Both the position numbers and the translations under genes were made by a program. This document shows positions 8,499 to 17,039 of a stretch of DNA of 34,594 nucleotides, one piece after another (within the stretch, counting starts at the first letter, position 1; every line of letters begins with the position of its first letter). This stretch comes from CAYOLL01 sp964404765 [NCBI: uncultured Gemmatimonadota bacterium] (GTDB taxonomy: Bacteria; 4572-55), in contig CAYOLL010000044.1 of NCBI GenBank assembly GCA_964404765.1, forward strand, positions 5,644-40,237, read 5' to 3'. Below the pieces are notes generated by a model, which was not told the origin of the DNA, searched no databases, and saw only the letters and a program-made list of their open reading frames with translations.

Positions 8499-8558
8499 GT
8501 GGTTTTTAACGATTTAGGGGAAAGTGCGCGGCAGCGCCCGTAAGTTTCAACAGCAAAC

Positions 8559-8587
8559 TTGAAGTTTCCCGGCAGTTTTGTTATAAT
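8559..8587 (+). promoter_or_regulatory. Sigma-70-type promoter of the small ORF
   Basis: TTGAAG (8559-8564), a 17-base spacer and a perfect TATAAT (8582-8587), 53 bases ahead of the ATG at 8640. It is divergent from the ATP-grasp promoter about 60 bases away. Confidence 0.7.
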
Positions 8588-8639
8588 TCCCCTACACAAT
8601 TCGTTACTTGTCATTTCAAAAACAACCCCGGAGATTGCC

Positions 8640-8861
8640 ATGCCCTACTTTCTCATCCCGCCTGAAGCGGAACGCCATCCGCGCATTGTCGGCTACAGCC
8701 CGGTCATTGCCAGATTAAACGCCGAGATTGACCGCGTGGCTGAACATGATCATGAAGAACCGCTCCACCCTGCATACGCGGATGAAAAAGCTGGGTTTGT
8801 TGTAGCGCGAATGTTCGTAAACGCGAACAAAACTGTTCGTTATTTCGAACACCGTTCGTAA
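8640..8861 (+). CDS. Small hypothetical protein
   Basis: A 73-residue ORF starting MPYFLIPPEAERHPRIV. I do not recognise the family. Support comes from signals: a good promoter at 8559-8587, GGAG at 8630-8633 six bases before the ATG, and a terminator hairpin at 8920-8958. The chain is charged, with an acidic His-rich centre (AEHDHEEPLHP) and no signal peptide or membrane segment. The last 17 or so residues and the stop codon are encoded within three 16-bp palindromes that may be regulatory sites for the next gene, so the C-terminus may be recent or the ORF may be decaying. Composition is soluble, and no metal motif is certain. Confidence 0.55.
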   Translation: MPYFLIPPEAERHPRIVGYSPVIARLNAEIDRVAEHDHEEPLHPAYADEKAGFVVARMFVNANKTVRYFEHRS

Positions 8862-8869
8862 TTACGAAC
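8813..8869. promoter_or_regulatory. Three tandem 16-bp palindromes, probable activator sites
   Basis: GTTCG-N6-CGAAC occurs three times: 8813-8828, 8835-8850 and 8854-8869. The third is a perfect palindrome, GTTCGTAATTACGAAC. Start-to-start spacing is 22 and 19 bases, about two helical turns. Their centres lie roughly 120-165 bases upstream of the predicted sigma-54 start near 8984, the usual range for enhancer-binding protein sites. Confidence 0.7.
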
Positions 8870-8919
8870 AGTTTTGTAATTAACCAAAAATTTGAATTAC
8901 TCTTTAACTTATTTAATGT

Positions 8920-8958
8920 AAGCCGCTTACGTGCTAAACGTTGGCGGCTTTATTTTTT
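8920..8958 (+). terminator. Terminator between the small ORF and the sigma-54 promoter
   Basis: AAGCCGC (8920-8926) pairs with GCGGCTT (8944-8950), followed by a T-rich run to 8958. It ends where the -24 element of the next promoter begins, so it would insulate the downstream gene from read-through. Confidence 0.75.
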
Positions 8959-8973
8959 GGCACGGACTTTGCA
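8957..8973 (+). promoter_or_regulatory. Sigma-54 (RpoN) -24/-12 promoter
   Basis: TTGGCACG-N4-TTGCA is an exact match to the RpoN consensus, with GG at 8959-8960 and GC at 8971-8972, ten bases apart. Transcription should start near 8984, leaving a leader of about 79 bases that contains a small hairpin (GGCGGC/GCCGCC, 9011-9026). Confidence 0.88.
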
Positions 8974-9062
8974 TTACCTGTGGACGTTGCGCAACAACTT
9001 GACAATCAACGGCGGCCTGCGCCGCCAAACCATGGTAAAACTTTTAGACGGAGGATGTGAAG

Positions 9063-10109
9063 ATGACAACACGCGTGAACAGCAACGGATTTATTTTTTT
9101 AATGCTATGGTTGAGTTTAGGGCTGGTGGCCTGCGACAAGGCGCCGACCCCGCCGGAAGAGCCACTGCAAGGCAAGTTGGTCTTTTTTACGGCCGACTCC
9201 ACCGTAGGGGCGGCCAGCTTGTATACTATGAATGAGGACGGCAGCGAACTGCGACCCATTGCCGTGGTCGGGGATACAATTTGGTGGACTCCAAGTCAGC
9301 CGTATGTGGTTAAACACCCATCATATTTTACGAATCCGCGTTGGAGCCCGGACGGAAAGCAGATTGCCTGTGGTTACGAATACGGCTTTGATTATTCGGA
9401 ACTGGTGATCATGAACGCCGACGGCAGCCGCAAGCGCCGAATACCTTTGAATTATGGCGAGGCGCGTCAGCCGCAGTGGAGCCCGAATGGCAACCAAATT
9501 TTATATTTCCGTGGTGTTGCTTCGTTTTTTGGGGGCCCGGCGATTATTAACGCCGATGGCTCGAATGACTACGATCTTCCGGATCACGATAGCCCCTATC
9601 TGTTTGAAGGCGATTCGCTATGGTTAGGGGGTGATTTCCAATGGGGGCCGGACAGTAATTTGTTGTATACGTCAGCGCTGGTGAATCGAATACCGCCGCC
9701 GACTAAGTTTCAAGGCTGCTGTCCGGAACGGGAAATCTTTAGCGTGGACAGCCAAACCGGCAAGATACTGAAGCGTCTGACGTATAACAAGTATGACGAA
9801 TTTGGCTTTCAGTTGTCGCCTGACGGACAGAAAGTCGCCTTCCGAGCCGCAGACAATATTAATGAAAATGTGCGCTTTGCGCTGCTGTCCTGGCGTAGCA
9901 ACGCGTTGCTTGAAATCCCGGCGGGCGATATCTGGGCGTGGAATTGGGCCTCGGACGGTGAAAAAATTGTCTTTACGTTAAATGAAATCCAGGTTCCGGG
10001 CGACGTCCATACTTATCTTTATTTAGTCGAAATAGCGCGGCCAACCATGCTGCGTAAATTGGCGACATTTGAGGCTGGTGAACCTGATTTGTTTGTTCCG
10101 AACGATTAG
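9063..10109 (+). CDS. TolB/PD40-repeat lipoprotein
   Basis: An exported lipoprotein of 348 residues with WD40-like (PD40/TolB) beta-propeller repeats. The N-terminus is a lipoprotein signal ending in LVAC (Cys24). Blades carry the signatures NPRWSPDGKQIACG, QPQWSPNGNQILYF, FQLSPDGQKVAF and NWASDGEKIVFT, usually near NADGS turns. ATG at 9063 is preferred over the in-frame GTG at 9057 because GGAGG lies at 9050-9054, eight bases before it. A consensus sigma-54 promoter and three upstream palindromes indicate activator-dependent expression. Such propellers serve as binding scaffolds in the cell envelope. The partner is unknown, and there is no enzyme domain. A broken secreted-protein gene follows 81 bases later and may share the transcript. 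Confidence 0.85.
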   Translation: MTTRVNSNGFIFLMLWLSLGLVACDKAPTPPEEPLQGKLVFFTADSTVGAASLYTMNEDGSELRPIAVVGDTIWWTPSQPYVVKHPSYFTNPRWSPDGKQIACGYEYGFDYSELVIMNADGSRKRRIPLNYGEARQPQWSPNGNQILYFRGVASFFGGPAIINADGSNDYDLPDHDSPYLFEGDSLWLGGDFQWGPDSNLLYTSALVNRIPPPTKFQGCCPEREIFSVDSQTGKILKRLTYNKYDEFGFQLSPDGQKVAFRAADNINENVRFALLSWRSNALLEIPAGDIWAWNWASDGEKIVFTLNEIQVPGDVHTYLYLVEIARPTMLRKLATFEAGEPDLFVPND

Positions 10110-10190
10110 TCTCCCTTATAGCTTATAAAGCTTAATTTAGCAGCAACTTTTAACTTCACTTTAACTCACAAATTTGAAGGGACCCTTCAC

Positions 10191-11326
10191 ATGAAACGCA
10201 TATTTTTAGTTCTGGGTATTTTATTTTTGTCTATCCAATCGGCTTTTGCGCAAGCTGCGCCGGTTTTGCCGGATGCGGCGCAGTTGCAAGCCTGGCAGCA
10301 GTTCAATGAGCGACGCGGCGGCCAATGGGCGGTCTACTGGGGTCAAGAAACTGGTACGCCGGCCGCCTGCTATGGTCGCAGATCGGTTGTTTCTTATCCG
10401 AATGTGGTTACGCCGGAAGCGGCGGCCCGGCAATTTTTACAAGAACACCGCGCCATCTTTCGTATGACCGAAGACTTGAGCGATCTGGCATTGGTTCGTC
10501 ACAATCAGGATAACGGGACGCATTATTTACGCTTTCAGCAGACCTGTCAAGGTTATAAAGTCTACGGCGGCCTTTACACTGTGGCCGTGGCTAATCAAGC
10601 GGCGCATTATGCCGGCGGCCGCTATTATCCTGCCTGGCCGCGCTGCATCAGGAGGAAGCTCTGCCCGGTTTATCCGGTTATCTCAATGGCCTGATCAACT
10701 TTCCGCAATTGGATGAATCGCTGCGCCGGCAAGCGTATGATCTGCTAGTTCCGGCTTATATTTGGGATAAGCAGGATCGAAAAGCGGTCAGAATTTGTCA
10801 GGACATCATCACCCGCTATCCCAACACGGATAGCGAAGCCAACGCCTTGTTCAGCTTGTTCATGCTCTATCGGCATCAATTGGCCGATGCAACTCAGGCG
10901 GCAACGGTTCTGGCAGACTTAATCAACCGCTATCCTCATCATGAATTGACATGGATCGCGCAGACAGAGGCGGGCTTAGAGCCGACCGGTAACGCGGTTG
11001 CAGCCAGCCTCGCCGGTGAACTGTCGGAAAAAGTCGATACGATTACGTCGGCGTTCAAGCTGGAACAGGCCTATCCCAATCCCTTCGCCGCTTCCACCAC
11101 CATCGCCTACCAACTGCCGCAGGCCGGCCATGTCCGCATCGCCATCTACAACGCGGCCGGACAATTGGTGCGCACGTTGGCTGACGAAGAAGAATCCGCC
11201 GGACAAAAGAGCGTCACCTGGGACGGCGCAACCGCTACAGGCGAACGCGCTCCCAACGGCGTCTACCTGTATCGCTTAGAGGCCAATGGCTACTCGGAAA
11301 CAAAGCGCATGGCGCTGCTGCGGTAA
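10191..11326 (+). pseudogene. Broken FTP-propeptide / sorting-domain secreted protein
   Basis: Two ORFs in different frames look like the remains of one secreted protein. The first (10191-10694) has a signal peptide (cut near AFA, residue 20) and an almost complete fungalysin/thermolysin propeptide (FTP) domain ending at GGRYYP, after which its frame turns into unrelated residues. The second frame is open from about 10595 and reads LAALHQEEALPGLSGYLNGL in line with the part from 10709. That part has a TPR-like stretch (ITRYPNTDSEANALFSLF, LINRYPHHELTW) and a C-terminal FlgD/T9SS-type sorting domain (LEQAYPNPF, IYNAAGQLVRTL, GVYLYRLEA). A metalloprotease domain usual after an FTP is absent. 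An internal deletion plus frameshift near 10625-10640 is the simplest reading; an assembly error could account for the frameshift alone. The first ATG has AAGGGA as ribosome binding site. Confidence 0.7.
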
Positions 11327-11362
11327 TGAAGAATTAAAAATTACGAATTACGAATTAACACG

Positions 11363-11396
11363 GGCCGGTCTTCTGTTTGGAAGGCCGGCCTTTTTT
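11363..11396 (+). terminator. Rho-independent terminator
   Basis: GGCCGGTCTT (11363-11372) pairs with AAGGCCGGCC (11381-11390) with one G-T wobble, followed by six T. It ends the plus-strand island that starts at the sigma-54 promoter. Confidence 0.88.
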
Positions 11397-11456
11397 ATTT
11401 TGACAAAAATCTTGAGTTAAAAAATTAAGATTAAAATTGCAGCGATTCTTCCTATT

Positions 11457-11963
11457 TTACGCGACAAAATCTCCGTCAAACCGGAAGGCATCGATAGCGG
11501 CAAAGTCGTCGGTCATGACGATGCGTTTAGCCGGCGTCGTATTAAGATAAGCCGCATCGGGCGTTATATAAACCCGCCGCAAGTCCAGCCGGTCGGCATC
11601 CCAACATGCGCCCACGGTTATATCCTCGGCATGTGTTTTGTCGGTGTGATACGCGCAGGCGTACACCAGGCATTCCAACGCGGCAGCGTCCAGTGTAAAA
11701 AACCGGCCATGCAGCTTGGCAGCATAGGCCGCGCCACGCCGTCCATGACCCGGGTCATAATGCTCGTTCTCCCGGCAACTGTCGTGGAAAAGGGCAAACA
11801 ACCGCACGATATCAATATTTGCGCCGATTTCACGGGCCAGGTACACGCCGTTTCGTTCAACCCGCCGCCAATGATCCGGGCCGTGAATGGAGTGGGCGTC
11901 GGGTTTGGCTTCGGTCAAAACATGCCGCCAAAGCGCGTCAAAATCTATTGTGGATAATGTCAT
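11457..11963 (-). CDS. HD-superfamily phosphohydrolase-like protein
   Basis: A 168-residue soluble protein of the HD metal-dependent phosphohydrolase superfamily. Motifs: HGPDHWRRV (27-35), the HD pair in LFHDS (His60-Asp61), a later AYHTDKTH (105-111) and a final Asp in CWDADRLDL (120-128). The arrangement resembles small HD proteins that cut nucleotide or phosphate esters, but the substrate cannot be read from the sequence. ATG at 11961-11963 follows GAGG by five bases. The gene upstream on the same strand (MscS-CNBD) is separated by a tandem repeat, so they may be transcribed independently. Confidence 0.85.
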   Translation of the reverse strand: MTLSTIDFDALWRHVLTEAKPDAHSIHGPDHWRRVERNGVYLAREIGANIDIVRLFALFHDSCRENEHYDPGHGRRGAAYAAKLHGRFFTLDAAALECLVYACAYHTDKTHAEDITVGACWDADRLDLRRVYITPDAAYLNTTPAKRIVMTDDFAAIDAFRFDGDFVA

Positions 11964-12001
11964 GAAAACCTCGTGTTTTTTGTTGTAGTACCCTGTGGAG
12001 C

Positions 12002-12100
12002 GATTTGCCTAAATCGCTCGGCGCGAATAAGGCGATTCGCGCTACATTTAAGATTTGCTTAAATCACTCGGCGCGAATAAGGCGATTCGCCTTACATTTA
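12002..12100. repeat. Two 49-bp direct repeats with hairpins
   Basis: 12002-12050 and 12052-12100 are near-identical copies with a 50-bp period. The first copy holds AGCGATTT/AAATCGCT (12000-12019) and GCGCGAAT/ATTCGCGC (12021-12028 and 12035-12042), so the unit can fold into two adjacent hairpins. It lies directly after the MscS-CNBD stop codon. Confidence 0.85.
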
Positions 12101-12102
12101 AT

Positions 12103-13956
12103 TTAAGGATTGATGCGCACAATATCGCTGATTTCCAATGCTTCCGGCGTGTATTCATTAATAAAAGTGTTTTTGAAAACGGCGTCATACCTGCTCTTAG
12201 CAATTTTAGGGCTGATTGTGCTCTTGGCATCCTCGTAAATTTGTTGTAGCAATTCATGCAAAAGATGCAGTAATTCTGCGGTTTCCAGCTTATCCGGCGA
12301 AAAATATTCGTCAATCGCGGCCACATCCAGCCGGTTGTTGCGGACGGGTAATTGGGCCAGATGCGGATGATCGCCGGCGAAACGCCTTACCGTCACGTCC
12401 AGCGGCGCGCGCAGCCGAAGTGTGCCATAAATACCCCGCCGACCTTCGTAATCGGTCAGCAGTTGATTAATGAAAAGCGAAACGATTCCCGACGGGTTAA
12501 GCAGCTTCGCGCCCTCATCCCGCTGCATCATAAAATAAGTTTGAATACGTTTGAAGATTTTCTTAGACATTTGCTCCATTTTTTCGGGAGTCAGGTTGCC
12601 AATAATGTCGGAAGAAAATAGCTTATATTTGGCGATAAACTGGGTGATGTTGTCGATCAATTCCGGCCGATGATCCAGCAAAATCATCAGCGCCTGCTTT
12701 TCAATCTCGTACAAAACCGTTTTTTTGACGGCGCGGATAGTTGCCGTGCGCGGCTCACCCAATAGCAGGGAAAGCTCGCCAAAAAACTGGCCGGGTTTCA
12801 GCTCACCCAACAAAACCTCGCCATTGCCGGTTTTGCTTTGCATCGTCATACGCACTGCGCCCTCAAGCACGATGTACATGGACTCGCCCACTTCGCTCTG
12901 CGCCACAATGATCTCATCCGGTTTATAAAAACGCTTCTTAAACTGCGATGTCAGCGCCTGCCGTTCGGCTAACTCCAATTGTTCAAAAATTTTGATCTTG
13001 CCGATCAGCTCCAGACGCAACCGGTCTTCATCCACTTCGGGCAAAGAGGGTTCCGGTGTGCGCAGGCTTAGCTTCGGTATCGCCGGCTTTATACCGGCAA
13101 ACTCCAGGTGTTTTACAATACTGGACAACAAAGTATGGCGCGGCCCCATCGGAATCGTCACATCGCAAAAGTACCAAACACGAAATTCAAGCCCCCGCTC
13201 ATTTATGCCGATAAAATAAACCTTGGGCGCAGGACGAAGCAGCAGATTTTTATGCCGCGCCGCCCGAATGCCGTCTTCCAAAACCTTTAAAATGCGCTCA
13301 AATGAGTTCTCAAAATCAAAATAAAGGTCAAATTCAAAACGGGTCGGCTTTTCAGCCTCGTAGTTGATAATCTCAATCGCCGCCAGCTTGCTGTTGGGGA
13401 CAATTAAAACCCGCTGATCCGGCTTTAGAATGCGTGTCGCCCGCCAGTTAATATCTTTGACCCAGCCGACCTGCCCTTCGAATTCGACAAAATCGCCGAC
13501 TTTAAAAGGTTGGTCCATATTGATCGCAATGCCGGAAAAAGCGTCGGCAATCAAGTTGCGAATGGCCAAACCAACCACCACGCCGATTACGCCGGAAGCC
13601 GTCCAGACACCGCCCAGCGAGATGCCGAATACCTTGCCGATTATCTGACTGGCCGCCCCGAACCAGATCAAAACGGCAAACATGTTCTTGGGTAGACGCG
13701 GCACCCGCCCGCCAAATTGCGGCGCTACAAGGCCTTCCCAAAAAAAAGCATCGACAAATACAATGACAAGCCAGGCCAGCGATATCCATAAGCCGATTTC
13801 AAAAGTATAATGAACGGTGGCAATTACCTGATTGAACAACGGCAGATATACTGTATCCTGCAATTGTCCCCAACGTGAAGATAAAAAACTAAAGGCAGCG
13901 AATGCAAGGGTTGGATAGGCGATTTGACGCAGCTTGTCGGAAAACTTTAGACGCAC
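12103..13956 (-). CDS. MscS-family channel fused to a cyclic-nucleotide-binding domain
   Basis: A 617-residue inner-membrane channel. Residues 10-145 hold four or so membrane helices, the last (GGVWTASGVIGVVVGLAIRN) being the pore helix. The MscS beta domain follows, with FKVGDFVEFEG (151-161) and PNSKL (187-191). A CNMP-binding domain lies at about 325-425, with the phosphate-binding cassette FGELSLLLGEPRTAT at 392-406. This is the layout of bacterial cyclic-nucleotide-gated channels in the MscS superfamily. A further 190 residues after the binding domain are helical and unrecognised, longer than expected. The start is GTG at 13954-13956. No nucleotide cyclase is present in the window. The likely role is ligand-modulated ion or osmolyte release. 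Confidence 0.9.
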   Translation of the reverse strand: MRLKFSDKLRQIAYPTLAFAAFSFLSSRWGQLQDTVYLPLFNQVIATVHYTFEIGLWISLAWLVIVFVDAFFWEGLVAPQFGGRVPRLPKNMFAVLIWFGAASQIIGKVFGISLGGVWTASGVIGVVVGLAIRNLIADAFSGIAINMDQPFKVGDFVEFEGQVGWVKDINWRATRILKPDQRVLIVPNSKLAAIEIINYEAEKPTRFEFDLYFDFENSFERILKVLEDGIRAARHKNLLLRPAPKVYFIGINERGLEFRVWYFCDVTIPMGPRHTLLSSIVKHLEFAGIKPAIPKLSLRTPEPSLPEVDEDRLRLELIGKIKIFEQLELAERQALTSQFKKRFYKPDEIIVAQSEVGESMYIVLEGAVRMTMQSKTGNGEVLLGELKPGQFFGELSLLLGEPRTATIRAVKKTVLYEIEKQALMILLDHRPELIDNITQFIAKYKLFSSDIIGNLTPEKMEQMSKKIFKRIQTYFMMQRDEGAKLLNPSGIVSLFINQLLTDYEGRRGIYGTLRLRAPLDVTVRRFAGDHPHLAQLPVRNNRLDVAAIDEYFSPDKLETAELLHLLHELLQQIYEDAKSTISPKIAKSRYDAVFKNTFINEYTPEALEISDIVRINP

Positions 13957-14434
13957 AGTTTGCTCACATCAACAGTGTTGAAAGAACCTCAGAAATGTTA
14001 TGGATGCAGGTTGCACGGCCTCTAACCAGACAGCGCAACCAGAAATAACATACTGGAAAACACGTTGCTTTGCAAGCGGTAACTATTCCGGTAGTCACGA
14101 ACTGCACGAATAAAAAGTAAGACGTTTTGGTTTTGAAACAAATTTTTTGGCGTGTGCCGTTAGCTTCAATATTTTTTCCCTGGCTTTGCAAATCATAAGT
14201 TTTCGGACAGAATTGTTTTCAAACCTAATAGGTCTTGGAGACCTATTAGGTTTAGATCGTGCCTGAAAGTAATTCTGTCCGATTACTTAAACTTTTCTGG
14301 CTAACTCCGTTGAAACCGTTGCGGCTATTGCTACTATGAAATTGTCTTAACGCATGGCCGACCGAATTGCGGTCAAACATGGTCATCATTCCCCCGGTCA
14401 CCGTTGCTGGACCGGACCGGCCATGACGCTCCGG
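13957..14434. other. Gene-free region with a nested palindrome
   Basis: About 480 bases without a supported gene between the MscS gene and guaB. It contains the strong nested hairpin at 14205-14280 (listed separately) and GC-rich short dyads at 14350-14425 made of GACCG/CGGTC and CCGGT/ACCGG units. These might serve as the guaB 3' structure, but no T-run follows on the minus strand. No RNA gene was recognised. Confidence 0.5.
14205..14280. repeat. Nested palindrome, AAACCTAATAGGT family
   Basis: The inner stem AAACCTAATAGGTCT (14221-14235) and AGACCTATTAGGTTT (14239-14253) is perfect over 15 bp with a 3-base loop. Outer arms CGGACAGAATT and AATTCTGTCCG flank it, so it reads as one hairpin inside another. 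Related units occur at 16118-16132 and 24489-24540. Confidence 0.85.
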
Positions 14435-15913
<1,479 letters not shown>

Positions 15914-15925
15914 TCAGGATGAAGA

Positions 15926-16132
15926 CAGGCGGATAGGCTGTAGGCTTTTAGGCTGTAGGTTTTTTCACCTAACAGTCTAACAGACTAACGTCCAACCGCC
16001 TGAAAACCTAAATGGATTGCAAATAATTCGTGCGCTAATTTGGCTATAAGACGCTTCCGATAAAGGCTCGTTCATTGCCGAACGCAGCGCCGAATTTGCA
16101 AAACGCTTTCGCAATCTAAACCTGACAGGTTT
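15926..16132. repeat. Palindromic sequences between guaB and plsY
   Basis: CAGGCGG (15926-15932) pairs with CCGCCTG (15996-16002) around an imperfect inner hairpin (TAGGCTGTAGGT against ACCTAACAGTCTA). At 16118-16132 lies the palindrome AAACCTG-A-CAGGTTT, the same family as at 14221 and 24489. There is no gene here. Confidence 0.65.
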
Positions 16133-16174
16133 GTTCCTCCTTGAACCGACTGCAATCGGGCAACAGTGTGTGGG

Positions 16175-16819
16175 CTACTCTTCGGCTTCGTCTTTTTCAC
16201 CAAACTTCCGCTCTTCGCCGCGTCGTAACCGGCCGATATTAGCGTGATGCGTTCTGACGACGACAAGAAACATCAAAAAACCGGCAATGGGAAAACCGAT
16301 CGGAATATCAACATGAAAATAATAGCGCTGCAACAACATCGTCACTGGAATCAAAAAAGCGCCAATCATCGAGCCCAGCGAGACATAGCGGGTTTTGATC
16401 ACCACGAGGATAAAGCCAATTACGCCGATAACCATGGGAATCGGCGCAAAAGCCAGCAAAACGCCGGCGCCGGTGGCCACGCCTTTGCCGCCTTTGAAAT
16501 TGCGGAAAAAAATCGTCAGGATATGACCGGCAAAAGCCGCCCAACCAGCCAAAATCTTTAGCCAAATGATCGACAGCGGGGCACCTGCGCTAAGCCAGGG
16601 AACAAAGAAAAAGACAGGCACAAACCCTTTGGCCATGTCGGCAAGCACGGTAAAAAGCGCCGGCCATTTGCCCGCTATACGGTAAACATTGGTCGCACCG
16701 GCATTGCCACTACCATACTTACGAATATCAATCCCTTTGAGGAGCTTTACCAAAACATAACTGGTTGGAAAAGAACCCAACAAATAACTGGCAATAATCA
16801 AAATAGCAATGGAGGTCAT
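16175..16819 (-). CDS. plsY: Glycerol-3-phosphate acyltransferase PlsY
   Basis: Transfers an acyl group from acyl-phosphate to glycerol-3-phosphate, the first step of phospholipid synthesis, in the inner membrane. The 214 residues hold about five membrane helices. Family motifs are present: YLLGSFPTSYV near the N-terminus, KYGSGNAGATNVYR (34-47), and the glycine-rich FKGGKGVATGAG. Length is normal. ATG at 16817-16819 has an AT-rich upstream region without a clear Shine-Dalgarno sequence. The alkyl-DHAP-synthase-like gene is upstream on the same strand, about 220 bases away across an inverted repeat. Confidence 0.96.
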   Translation of the reverse strand: MTSIAILIIASYLLGSFPTSYVLVKLLKGIDIRKYGSGNAGATNVYRIAGKWPALFTVLADMAKGFVPVFFFVPWLSAGAPLSIIWLKILAGWAAFAGHILTIFFRNFKGGKGVATGAGVLLAFAPIPMVIGVIGFILVVIKTRYVSLGSMIGAFLIPVTMLLQRYYFHVDIPIGFPIAGFLMFLVVVRTHHANIGRLRRGEERKFGEKDEAEE

Positions 16820-16852
16820 ATTTACAAATAAATATTATGGTTATAGATATGA

Positions 16853-16924
16853 ACATGGATAAACAGGATGAACAGGCAATTACAAAAGTATTTTATCCTG
16901 TCCATCCATCCTGTTTATCCATGT
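16853..16924. repeat. 18-bp inverted repeat
   Basis: ACATGGATAAACAGGATG (16853-16870) and its exact complement (16907-16924) flank a 36-base loop. It lies just upstream of plsY and downstream of the flavoprotein gene. It resembles the CATCCTGTTTATCC-type intergenic repeats of environmental bacteria. There is no T-run. Confidence 0.85.
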
Positions 16925-16947
16925 CGATAAATACCTGAACATGGATT

Positions 16948-17011
16948 TAGAAAATCTTACGAAGGTTAAACTTGTTGCAGAGTCAATATTTTCAAGATTC
17001 GCTGAACTCCC
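16948..17011. repeat. Dispersed repeat, copy 1 (TAGAAAA...CTGAACTCCC)
   Basis: This stretch aligns with 25547-25623: both start TAGAAAA, contain CGAAG and AGAGTCAAT, and end GCTGAACTCCC, with small insertions in the second copy. It sits at the 3' end of the flavoprotein gene, whose stop codon is at 17040. Confidence 0.65.
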
Positions 17012-17039
17012 CGGCGTGAACTTTTGCATGATTGCTTTG

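Noticed and set aside
8811-8880. Palindromes as the terminator of the small ORF
   Set aside because: No T-run follows them, and a better terminator lies at 8920-8958.
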